From the NCBI RefSeq assembly GCF_001399675.1, contig NZ_LJCO01000051.1, positions 1 to 64,000 of the forward strand: a stretch of DNA of 64,000 nucleotides. The letters run 5' to 3'. The notes beneath the pieces were generated by a model that worked only from the letters and a program-made list of their open reading frames with translations, searched no databases and was not told the DNA's origin. Of the stretch, positions 50,721-58,424 are shown piece after piece (the first letter of the stretch is position 1; every line of letters starts with the position of its first letter). This DNA comes from Paenalicyclobacillus ferrooxydans. GTDB lineage: Bacteria; Bacillota; Bacilli; Alicyclobacillales; Alicyclobacillaceae. The translations under genes and the position numbers were made by a program.

Positions 50721-53114
50721 ATGGGTGCGGATCGAGACACGAAAAATCTGAATGAGAGACCACTAAACTCGCATGGTCATGAGGGGTCATCTGTCGACAG
50801 GGAAAAGTATGAACATATGGTCAGTGCGCGCGGCATGGTGAACCGGATGCTGCTCACGTATGATGATGAGTCCCAGGTGTTCTCTGAAGTCTGTCGTATT
50901 GCTGTTGAGATCGGAAAGATTGAAATGGCATGGATTGGTCAGAGGGAAACGGGGACAGACCGAATTACCCCGGCGGCTTCTTACGGCGTTGGTATAGACT
51001 ATCTGTCTGACATTTACATATCGATCGATGCGAACAAACCGGAGGGGAACGGGCCGACCGGGAGGGCTTGGCGGGAAGCGGGAACCGTGGTCCTTCAGAA
51101 TTACGGAGATGATTCGAGCACGGCTCCGTGGCAACATCGGACTGCCCGATATGGCTGGAAAGGAACAGCATCATTTCCGATTTTAAAACAGGGCCAAGTT
51201 CATGCGGTAATGACCGTTTATCAATCAACAGCGAATGCCTTCTCAGGGCCGGTTCTGGCACTGCTGGAGGACCTTGCATCAGACGTGGGGCTGGCACTCG
51301 AACGGCTGGCTCTGATGGAGATGCGACAACGCGATCATGAAGCCCTCCTCGCCAGCGAACGGCAGTCTCAACGCTTGGCCGTAGTCGCCGAACGTACGGA
51401 CAACGCAGTCATCATCACGGACACAAAGGGTCGCATTCAATGGGTGAACGCGGGGTTTCACCGCATGACCGGGTATACGCTTGATGAAGTTCAAGGGCGG
51501 ACACCCGGCTCCATCCTTCAGGGACCCGAAACGGATCGAGAAACGACTGAGATGATGCGAAGTAAAGTCCGAGCTGGAGAGTCTTTCGAAGCAGAGGTCT
51601 TGAATTATCATAAAGATGGAAATACATACTGGGTTTCAATGCAGGTACAAGCGCTCCGACACCCTGAATCCGGGATGCTGGAGAGTTTCATTTCGATCGA
51701 AAGAGATGTTACCTACACCAAGCAGCGAGAGGAAGCTATTCGTCGATTGGCGTATTTCGATCCGCTTACAGACCTCCCCAATCGCACGTCACTAACGGAG
51801 CAGGTAACCGCCGATCTGAAAGCTTCGTCTAACACCTTTAATACCTTTAATACCTTTAATACCTTTCAGACATGTTTTCTCGCTTTTCTGGATCTAGACA
51901 ACTTTAAGCACATCAACGATACGCTTGGGCATTCGGTCGGCGACAAACTGCTTGTCAGTGTCTCGAGCAGGCTAAAGAAGATTGCGCGCGCAGAGGATGT
52001 TTACGCACGTGTAGGCGGCGACGAGTTTGTCATCTGGATGAGGAACACCACAAGGACAGAGGCGTCTAAGCTAATGGACACCTTGCGATGGATATTGGCA
52101 GAGCCATTCTGCATTGAAGGCCATCGCCTGACCGTAACCTGTTCCATCGGGATGGCGTGTTATCCGGAACACGGAGACGACTTGGAAACACTCTACCGTT
52201 TGGCGGACATTGCGATGTATGAGGCGAAAAATCAGGGCAGAAACAGATGGCGAATCTTCGAGTCAGCTATGACGGAACGGATCACGCGGACAGCTGTCAT
52301 TGAAGCTGACCTTCGTGAAGCCATATACAACAATGATTTATTGCTTTATTATCAACCACAGGTTTGTCTGCTGGATTATCACGTCCTCGGAATGGAGGCA
52401 CTCCTGCGCTGGAATCATCCTGTGTTTGGATGGATTTCGCCTGCCGAATTCGTCCGGCTCGCAGAGAGCAGCGGCAGTATGTCTGATCTCGGTGAGTGGG
52501 TTCTTCGAACGGCCACGACCCAGATGAAGGATTGGCTCGCTCTTGGCATCGACACCAGGGTTTCGGTGAACATCTCGTCCGTTCAAGTCTGTCAACCGGG
52601 GTTCACAGCGGTATTGAGAGGGATTCTCCATGATGTCGGATTAACAGGCGACCACCTCACTTGTGAATTGACAGAAAGCATCGCATTTTCACAGACTGAA
52701 CTTGTCGAGACTGTATTTCGTGAACTGCGTGAGACAGGGGCTATCATTGCTGTTGACGACTTTGGAACCGGCTTCTCTTCCCTGTCTTACTTGACAAGGT
52801 TTCGGCCGGAGCAGGTGAAGATTGACCGGTCCTTTGTTCAGAAGCTTGGGTATAGTAAAGACGATGAAGAGATCGTGCGTGCAATCATCGATATGGGCCG
52901 TATTTTAAACATGAAAACGATCGCCGAGGGTGTGGAGAATCGGGAACAAGTGCAGATCCTGAGGGCAAGAGGTTGCGACGCTGTGCAAGGCTATTACGTT
53001 GCCCGGCCCATGACAGGACCGGAAGCTACTGCGTGGTTACTTGACTGGCAAAACGGCGGTTCGAAGCGCTTCTCTGCACAGTTTTTGGTGTGTGACGATC
53101 CGGTTTCGATGTAA
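50721..53114 (+). CDS. GAF-PAS-GGDEF-EAL cyclic-di-GMP turnover protein
   Basis: A 797-residue cytosolic sensor enzyme. The GAF-like domain covers about residues 35-190, PAS about 215-335 (ERTDNAVIITDTKGRIQWVN), GGDEF about 340-500 with intact GGDEF at 432, and EAL about 515-775 with EALLRW at Glu559 and DDFGTG near 679. Both catalytic motifs are intact, so it could synthesise and hydrolyse c-di-GMP. A four-fold NTF repeat (from 9-bp DNA repeats, 51832-51867) is inserted at the start of the GGDEF domain. ATG 50721 follows GAGGAG; a TTG at 50640 is possible. It is under a c-di-GMP riboswitch. The winged-helix gene follows 10 bases after its stop. Confidence 0.93.
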   Translation: MGADRDTKNLNERPLNSHGHEGSSVDREKYEHMVSARGMVNRMLLTYDDESQVFSEVCRIAVEIGKIEMAWIGQRETGTDRITPAASYGVGIDYLSDIYISIDANKPEGNGPTGRAWREAGTVVLQNYGDDSSTAPWQHRTARYGWKGTASFPILKQGQVHAVMTVYQSTANAFSGPVLALLEDLASDVGLALERLALMEMRQRDHEALLASERQSQRLAVVAERTDNAVIITDTKGRIQWVNAGFHRMTGYTLDEVQGRTPGSILQGPETDRETTEMMRSKVRAGESFEAEVLNYHKDGNTYWVSMQVQALRHPESGMLESFISIERDVTYTKQREEAIRRLAYFDPLTDLPNRTSLTEQVTADLKASSNTFNTFNTFNTFQTCFLAFLDLDNFKHINDTLGHSVGDKLLVSVSSRLKKIARAEDVYARVGGDEFVIWMRNTTRTEASKLMDTLRWILAEPFCIEGHRLTVTCSIGMACYPEHGDDLETLYRLADIAMYEAKNQGRNRWRIFESAMTERITRTAVIEADLREAIYNNDLLLYYQPQVCLLDYHVLGMEALLRWNHPVFGWISPAEFVRLAESSGSMSDLGEWVLRTATTQMKDWLALGIDTRVSVNISSVQVCQPGFTAVLRGILHDVGLTGDHLTCELTESIAFSQTELVETVFRELRETGAIIAVDDFGTGFSSLSYLTRFRPEQVKIDRSFVQKLGYSKDDEEIVRAIIDMGRILNMKTIAEGVENREQVQILRARGCDAVQGYYVARPMTGPEATAWLLDWQNGGSKRFSAQFLVCDDPVSM

Positions 53115-53124
53115 GGAAGCGGGG

Positions 53125-54369
53125 GTGACATGTGTGTTTTTTCTCGATGATGAGCATCTGTCACTTGTTCTTGACGATGAACCCATTCAGCTTTTACCAA
53201 AGGAATATCAGTTACTCAAGTTTCTCATACAGCACCCGAATCGAACGTTTACCCGTGAAGCACTTCTCGACGCGGTTTGGACAATGGAGTCACCTGTTGA
53301 TCGGACTGTGGATGACCACATTTATCGACTCCGCAAGAAGCTGGGGCCTGCGGCAAAAGGTTTTCAACTTGAGACCGTACGGGGACGTGGCTACCGATTG
53401 CTCATACTGTCAGAGGATGACGCTGACAAGCCAGGTCCTCGTCATCTTCGAGTTGCACTCCCGACTCCGCAAAAGCGCCGCAATCGATTCAATTCAGACC
53501 TCATTAAGCGTAATCCGTTGTTGAAGAACCCCGCATACAGACAGCACGTTCGAGATATGTATCGTTTCTATGTGGTGAACGGTACAGGCCAAGGTATTAA
53601 AGCCATGGCAGATAATCCAGAGGTCTTTGGCATTCAGATGGACACGAGATTGGATTACGCCATTCGGTTTATGGAAGGGGACTATCAGTCCATCATTCAA
53701 GATGACACGCTCCCATTGTCCGAGCGTTTGTTTTGGCTGCTCAGCTTGTACGATGACATTCAGTTCGACCATGCGTCGACTCTGGTTTTCATGGAACGTG
53801 CGATAGAGAGTTACGTACTAAGGACAGAGCATCACCTAGAACTCATCACTTTCGACCTCCCGATGTTATATCTGAAAACTGGCCAGCGAGAAAAAGCGGT
53901 GACCACAATGGCGGATTCAGAAATGTCATGCAGTGCAATGCCGGATTATCTCGATGGTTATATTGGACTGGTGAGGATTCGGGATGCCATGTTCTCGTTG
54001 TTCCTCGGAGACACCGTGACAGCTTGTAAGAAGCTCGACATTGCAAAAAAGACGGTTTATGACTTGGGGTGGCAGCGGGAGAGCGCGTACTTGCAGATTG
54101 TCGAGGGGTTCTTTGCATGGGCCGTTCATGAGAATGCAATGCAGGCCGACCTTGCATTTGATGCTGGACTCCAGCACCTGAAGGAAATTGGATTTGTTCA
54201 CTATTACATTGGACGGTTGCATGAAATGCTGTACTTCTTTGACGTCTTATATCCTAACCCAACGCTCTATGCGAAGTACCAGCGGGTATGGCAGACACTG
54301 TCTCGAACGTACAACCTGCCCTTGTTAGCCGGTCGCTTGCGTGAATACCTGACCGAGCTTCTTCTCTGA
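53125..54369 (+). CDS. OmpR-type winged-helix regulator with helical-repeat C-terminus
   Basis: A 414-residue protein. An OmpR/PhoB-type DNA-binding domain is at the N-terminus (LLPKEYQLLKFLIQHPNRTFTREALLDAVW ... DDHIYRLRKKLGP ... VRGRGYRLL), with no receiver domain. The remaining about 290 residues are helical and resemble TPR-like repeats of SARP/BTAD-type regulators (YLKTGQREKAVTTMADSE). GTG 53125 is chosen because AAGGAAG sits seven bases upstream and longer versions overlap the previous gene. It is likely cotranscribed with the GGDEF-EAL gene, so it may respond to the same pathway. The targets are unknown. Confidence 0.78.
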   Translation: MTCVFFLDDEHLSLVLDDEPIQLLPKEYQLLKFLIQHPNRTFTREALLDAVWTMESPVDRTVDDHIYRLRKKLGPAAKGFQLETVRGRGYRLLILSEDDADKPGPRHLRVALPTPQKRRNRFNSDLIKRNPLLKNPAYRQHVRDMYRFYVVNGTGQGIKAMADNPEVFGIQMDTRLDYAIRFMEGDYQSIIQDDTLPLSERLFWLLSLYDDIQFDHASTLVFMERAIESYVLRTEHHLELITFDLPMLYLKTGQREKAVTTMADSEMSCSAMPDYLDGYIGLVRIRDAMFSLFLGDTVTACKKLDIAKKTVYDLGWQRESAYLQIVEGFFAWAVHENAMQADLAFDAGLQHLKEIGFVHYYIGRLHEMLYFFDVLYPNPTLYAKYQRVWQTLSRTYNLPLLAGRLREYLTELLL

Positions 54370-54513
54370 GGTTCCTCAGCTCTTCTGACGTTCCTCGGTT
54401 TCCTCCGACATTGCTTAGCTCTTCAGTTCTTTCGGTGTTCCTCAGCTTCTCTGACATTCCTCTGACAATCACCCGTTATGATGAATCCCATATTGAGATG
54501 GGAGTGAATCCGG

Positions 54514-55749
54514 GTGACTCTGATGAAGAATCGAAACTTCGTGATCCTGTTTTCCGGGCAATTGGTTTCAACCGTAGGTGACAATCTATATGGAATTGCC
54601 CTGCTTTGGTACGTACTGCAGTTAACCCACTCGAAGAGTGCACTGACCATCACCGGCTTTGCGATGTCGCTGCCGCCAATCCTTGGGATCTTCGTCGGGG
54701 TCTTTGTGGACAGATGGCGAAAACATGCCACGCTGGTGGTTTCAGATGTCATCCGGGCGATTCTCCTGTTCGCACTGTTCTCGATGTCGTATTTCATGAC
54801 ACCGAACTTTGCCTGGATTGTCAGTATCGTTGTTCTTGTCGAAGTCGTCGGTACCTTCTTCGGCCCCGCGTATGGTGCTCTAATCCCTCACATTCTCAGG
54901 TCCGACGATCTCGCTGCAGCATCCGGCCTGAATATGTCCGGCTCAGCATTTGCGTCGCTTGGAGGCATGCTCGGTGGGGGCGCCCTCATGGGCCTTCTTG
55001 GGGCATCGAAACTGTTCCTAGGTGACGCTGTGTCTTTCGTTCTCTCCGTAGTCAGCCTGCTTTTTGTACGAAGTCCGGAACCAAAAAGAGATAGAAAGGC
55101 AAGCACATCCCTTCTTGCCGAGTGGAAGGAGGGATTGACCGTGATCAAAAAGTCGCGTTATCTGCTGCAGACGGGACTCACATCTACCGTAAACAATTTC
55201 TCCCTCGCCGGGTTTGGCATCGTCATCGTACCCTGGGTCAAAAACGTAATGCACGGGTCTGCGTTCGTCCTTGGCAGCCTTGAGGCAGCTCTGTTGATTG
55301 GGATGATCCTGGGTGGTTTGGTGGCAGGTGCGGTCGCCAAACGGTTTCGCTATCGACTCATAGACTGCATCACATTAACCAGCCTCGGTGCAGGGGTATC
55401 ATTGACGGGGGCATGGGCAAATGTGTATTGGGACATTGCGGTGATGTTTGCTGCTGGACTGATGCTCGGTATCGTCGACGGTGCAGGAGGGGCTGTCCGG
55501 GTGATGATGGTTCCGGAAGAAGTCAGAGGGCGTGTGTTTTCTACGTTGGGCACGATGAGTCGCATGGCCACTCCGATTGGTGTCGCCGTCCTCGGTACAT
55601 TGATGATCTACGTGCATCTCTGGATTGTCTTGCTGTTGACAGGGATTGGCCCGATTATCGGTGGACTCAGTTTCTTGTTGCCGTTTTCCAAGCAAGCCTT
55701 TGCCGTGGTTGACGATGAACGATTCGGTTCGGAAGGGGTGACTGCCTGA
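54514..55749 (+). CDS. MFS transporter (DHA3/macrolide-exporter-like)
   Basis: A 411-residue 12-segment major facilitator resembling the DHA3 drug:H+ antiporter group that includes macrolide exporters. Features are LFSGQLVSTVGDNLYGIALLW in helix 1, GVFVDRWRKHATLVVSD (motif-A-like), FFGPAYGALIPHILRSDDLAAASG, and VPEEVRGRVFSTLGTMSRMATPIGVAVLG. GGGAGTGA lies six bases before GTG 54514. It is preceded by TTCCTCAGCTCTTCTGAC-type degenerate repeats. The last 27 bp, including the stop, are duplicated in tandem (55724-55777). The substrate is unknown. Confidence 0.85.
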   Translation: MTLMKNRNFVILFSGQLVSTVGDNLYGIALLWYVLQLTHSKSALTITGFAMSLPPILGIFVGVFVDRWRKHATLVVSDVIRAILLFALFSMSYFMTPNFAWIVSIVVLVEVVGTFFGPAYGALIPHILRSDDLAAASGLNMSGSAFASLGGMLGGGALMGLLGASKLFLGDAVSFVLSVVSLLFVRSPEPKRDRKASTSLLAEWKEGLTVIKKSRYLLQTGLTSTVNNFSLAGFGIVIVPWVKNVMHGSAFVLGSLEAALLIGMILGGLVAGAVAKRFRYRLIDCITLTSLGAGVSLTGAWANVYWDIAVMFAAGLMLGIVDGAGGAVRVMMVPEEVRGRVFSTLGTMSRMATPIGVAVLGTLMIYVHLWIVLLLTGIGPIIGGLSFLLPFSKQAFAVVDDERFGSEGVTA

Positions 55750-55777
55750 ATCGGTTCGGAAGGAGTGACTGCCTAAT
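55724..55777. repeat. 27-bp tandem duplication of the MFS gene 3' end
   Basis: The end of the transporter gene, TCGGTTCGGAAGGGGTGACT and seven more bases, is repeated once immediately downstream with three mismatches. Confidence 0.85.
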
Positions 55778-55817
55778 TCAGAGCAAGACTTGCATTAGAA
55801 GAGCCGTATACGATGAC

Positions 55818-55863
55818 GATACAGTCCCCATGGTGCAAGTATTCCAAACCAGGGAACTGTATC
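55818..55863. terminator. Stem-loop between convergent MFS and M3 genes
   Basis: GATACAGT (55818-55825) pairs with ACTGTATC (55856-55863), extended by CCC/GGG. There is no T-run, so a terminator role is only possible. Confidence 0.35.
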
Positions 55864-55876
55864 CTCAAAAGACCTC

Positions 55877-55928
55877 TTAGATGGACTTCCAGAGTTGACG
55901 CATTAGATGGACTTCCAGAGTCGACGCA
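55877..55928. repeat. 26-bp tandem duplication of the M3 gene 3' end
   Basis: TTAGATGGACTTCCAGAG plus eight bases, which encodes the last residues and stop of the peptidase gene, is present twice with one mismatch. Confidence 0.88.
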
Positions 55929-57591
55929 CAAACTCTGCGGTGCTTTGAATCAACTCGTCTGAAAAGTCGAATTTGACGCCGGCACTCTCATAGATCGCAG
56001 AGATAGGCAAGCTGCTGTCATCTGCCGAAGCGCCCCGTTTGTATCCGGCAATCGCTGCTTTCGGATCTTCGCGATAGTTTTTCAGCATTTGCAGTGCGCC
56101 GAGTTCTGCCATCGCATACTCGATTTGATAAAACGGACTTTGGAAAAAGTGTTCCGTGCCGACCCAAGATGAGCCGAGGCGGCTTTCATAGCCGGTGTAG
56201 TCGACAGGGTGCGCAAAATAGGTCTTCTGGATCTCTGCAAACATGGCATCCCGCTCGGCTGCGGTGTGGTTTGGATTCTCGTACATCCAGTGCTGAAACT
56301 TGTCACCAGCGAGAGGGCCCATCAGCATCCCGATACTGCGGCGGATTCTTTGCCGGATAGCCTCTTTATAATCAGCTTCATTGGTGTAGAGAACGTTCAG
56401 CTTATCGAGGCACAGAAGCTCCATGCTGTGCGAGAACAGCTCCGCCACTTCCATTCTCCAGTGCTGCCATTTGTCGCCCTTGTCCAGCTGGAATCCCAGA
56501 TTGACCGCTTGGCCCATCTCATGAACGAGGGCAATCAGTGAAAAGAAGGATGGACTGAAATTGGCAAACACGAAGCCGTGATTGGAAACCGGGAACGGAA
56601 CGTAGAACCCGCCCATGCCCTTGCCTTTGCGACTGCCAAGGTCAATCAACCCGGTGCTGTTCATCTGGGCAAACAAGTCTCCAAACACCGGATCGGTCGC
56701 ACGTAACATCTTCTCAACACCGTCGGTCAATTCAGCAATGGCATCGTAAGGCGGCTTTGAGATGGTACAGTTTGAGTTGTCCCATGGGCGAAATGACTCA
56801 ACACCGAGTGATGCGCGGAAGTCTTCAGCAATTTCATCCCAAACCGGCACGACGTATTTTTCCACCGCAGCGTGGTATTTGCGGATATCTTCGATTGAGT
56901 ACTCTCGGCTTTTCGATATCCACGTGTAGTCGCGGTAGTTCTCAAACCCCGCGTTCACCGCAATCTGGTGACGAAGTTTCACGAGTTCATCCATAATCTC
57001 GTCGACTCTTGGCTTTACAGATGCATATGCTTCGCCAAGACTTGTCCACGCCTGCTCACGCACACTTCGGACAGGACTGTCGACTTGAGCCATCACGAAG
57101 GGGATGGTTTGTTGTTCACCGTCCCACGACACTGTGAGGCCGGCCATCAATGCCTGGTACTCCGTTACCAGTTCACTTGCCTTGACCTCGAGCGGGATGT
57201 TTTCTTCCCGAAACAGTTCCAGACTGGCAAAACGGACCTTTTTCATCAAACCGTATTTGCTGTCATCCAGTTCCTTTGTGAAAGGACAGTTGTAAAACTT
57301 CTCGTTAAACTTAGCTTCATAACGCGTCAACAAGGGCATGATTTCGGCTTGATCGTGAAGATGGATCCGTTTCCGTTCCTCATCTTCTGTATCTCTTGCA
57401 AAATCCACCTGATGACCCATGAGCACTTCAGAAAGACGGTTACTCAGCGTGGTTTCTGCCTGAAGCCAAGTTTGAAGTTCCTCTACAGACTCAATCTTCT
57501 GATTCAAGAGCGCTTCAAGTTCTGCCTCGACAGCCTTGGCATCCGACACATCAATACAATGTGCATAGTAGTCCTTCGGAATGTTCGACAA
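55903..57591 (-). CDS. M3-family oligoendopeptidase with altered zinc motif
   Basis: A 562-residue PepF/thimet-type M3 peptidase, a family that cuts short peptides in the cytosol. Overall length, the helical N-terminal half and the C-terminal SSWVGTEHFFQSPFYQIEYAMA block are normal. The zinc signature, however, reads H357-E-M-G-Q361 where the family has HExGH: codon CAA replaces the second metal-binding His. The downstream Glu384 ligand (VAELFSHSMELL) is present. Activity may be lost or changed. Its 3' end is duplicated outside the gene. The upstream minus-strand leader contains GGAGGA before the ATG. Confidence 0.88.
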   Translation of the reverse strand: MSNIPKDYYAHCIDVSDAKAVEAELEALLNQKIESVEELQTWLQAETTLSNRLSEVLMGHQVDFARDTEDEERKRIHLHDQAEIMPLLTRYEAKFNEKFYNCPFTKELDDSKYGLMKKVRFASLELFREENIPLEVKASELVTEYQALMAGLTVSWDGEQQTIPFVMAQVDSPVRSVREQAWTSLGEAYASVKPRVDEIMDELVKLRHQIAVNAGFENYRDYTWISKSREYSIEDIRKYHAAVEKYVVPVWDEIAEDFRASLGVESFRPWDNSNCTISKPPYDAIAELTDGVEKMLRATDPVFGDLFAQMNSTGLIDLGSRKGKGMGGFYVPFPVSNHGFVFANFSPSFFSLIALVHEMGQAVNLGFQLDKGDKWQHWRMEVAELFSHSMELLCLDKLNVLYTNEADYKEAIRQRIRRSIGMLMGPLAGDKFQHWMYENPNHTAAERDAMFAEIQKTYFAHPVDYTGYESRLGSSWVGTEHFFQSPFYQIEYAMAELGALQMLKNYREDPKAAIAGYKRGASADDSSLPISAIYESAGVKFDFSDELIQSTAEFVRRLWKSI

Positions 57592-57853
57592 GGGGTGTCC
57601 TCCTCGTTTTCATCATCACTTTCTGTGTGATTTTCATTAGCCATTCACCATTCATTCTACCACTGTCTGGAAGGCTGTCGCTCTCACTAGACTGAGCAGA
57701 CAGTGCCTTTTTATGATGCTGTGTTCCATCTCAGATAACCACCATTTGGGGTTCCCTTGACGAGTGTGGAGCTTGAACAGGCAGTTCATAGGACAGGTGT
57801 CGGTGACCGAGTGCGGCAGCTCGCATAGAATTCGGACATGCGAGGTGAAGGAC

Positions 57854-57943
57854 ATGCTGGAGCGAGTTGTACTATGGGCCTTTTCTATTGTAGGACTGCT
57901 CGGGTGGGCGTACCTGATTGTTCGCCTGACCCACGTCCTATGA
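57854..57943 (+). CDS. 29-residue single-pass membrane peptide (tentative)
   Basis: ATG 57854 follows GAGGTGAAGG at good distance and encodes MLERVVLWAFSIVGLLGWAY plus nine residues ending LTHVL: a charged start and one hydrophobic helix. Small single-helix proteins like this are easily missed. It lies upstream of the fluoride-responsive antiporter but before that promoter, so it has its own transcript if real. No homologue is recognised. Confidence 0.45.
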   Translation: MLERVVLWAFSIVGLLGWAYLIVRLTHVL

Positions 57944-58031
57944 CGCCTTTGCGGTACGTTGGTGATGCAAATTGGATGAATAACCGATGAAAATTGGGTG
58001 CCTGACTGTGTTTCAACGAACGAATGCAGAC

Positions 58032-58037
58032 TATAAT
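58032..58037 (+). promoter_or_regulatory. -10 box of the riboswitch transcript
   Basis: TATAAT 20 bases before the first aptamer; the -35 region (around 58009) is poor. Confidence 0.5.
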
Positions 58038-58056
58038 GTGGCAAGAAAACAAATCA

Positions 58057-58106
58057 GGTGATGGAGCTCACCGTTAACTTCCTGCAAAAGGATAATGGCT
58101 CCTGCG
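58057..58106 (+). promoter_or_regulatory. Fluoride riboswitch aptamer 1
   Basis: GGTGATGGAGCTCACC (58057 onward), then TTAACTTCC, AAAAGGATAATGGCTCCTGC: the order of stem 1 with GATGG, the AAC segment, and the GATAATGGCnCCTGC 3' pseudoknot strand matches the fluoride (crcB) riboswitch consensus. The 3' strand is shared with the following terminator, so fluoride binding would block termination and turn the gene on. Confidence 0.87.
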
Positions 58107-58134
58107 GACGGGGTTGATCCGCAGGAGCCTTTTT
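58097..58134 (+). terminator. Terminator of aptamer 1
   Basis: GGCTCCTGCGGA (58097-58108) pairs perfectly with TCCGCAGGAGCC (58118-58129), followed by TTTTTG. It overlaps the aptamer. Confidence 0.9.
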
Positions 58135-58165
58135 GATTGGTCGAAGCAATGCATGAACTCCATAG

Positions 58166-58216
58166 ACGGTGATGGTGCTCACCACAACTGCCTCAAGAAG
58201 GATAATGGCGCCTGCA
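58166..58216 (+). promoter_or_regulatory. Fluoride riboswitch aptamer 2
   Basis: A second complete aptamer: GGTGATGGTGCTCACC, CAACTGCC, AAGGATAATGGCGCCTGC. It is clearly related to aptamer 1 but diverged in loops, so it is an old duplication or retained double sensor. Confidence 0.87.
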
Positions 58217-58246
58217 AATCAAGTGATTTGTGGGCGCCTTGTCTTT
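58207..58246 (+). terminator. Terminator of aptamer 2
   Basis: GGCGCCTGCAAATC (58207-58220) pairs with GATTTGTGGGCGCC (58225-58238), two G-U pairs, then TTGTCTTTT. It overlaps aptamer 2. Confidence 0.88.
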
Positions 58247-58424
58247 TCAAGGCATGGGCACTCCTATCAAAAAGCCCAGTACATATGCGGAAGTTCAAGC
58301 CCGAACAACCAATGACACTTGTCCAAGGTGGACACACGCCTTGGACAGATCTGCGTTCCCCACATATGGTATCTCACGTTGCTCGAATGCTTGGGCATCA
58401 ATACCAGATGGGGGAGGAAAAACG

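Larger units (their letters stand above)
57592..58424. other. Intergenic: micro-ORF, promoter, two fluoride riboswitches
   Basis: 833 bases with one possible micro-gene (57854-57943), a TATAAT box, two aptamer-terminator units, and a further nine-bp hairpin TGTCCAAGG/CCTTGGACA (58320-58347) before the antiporter start. Confidence 0.7.
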
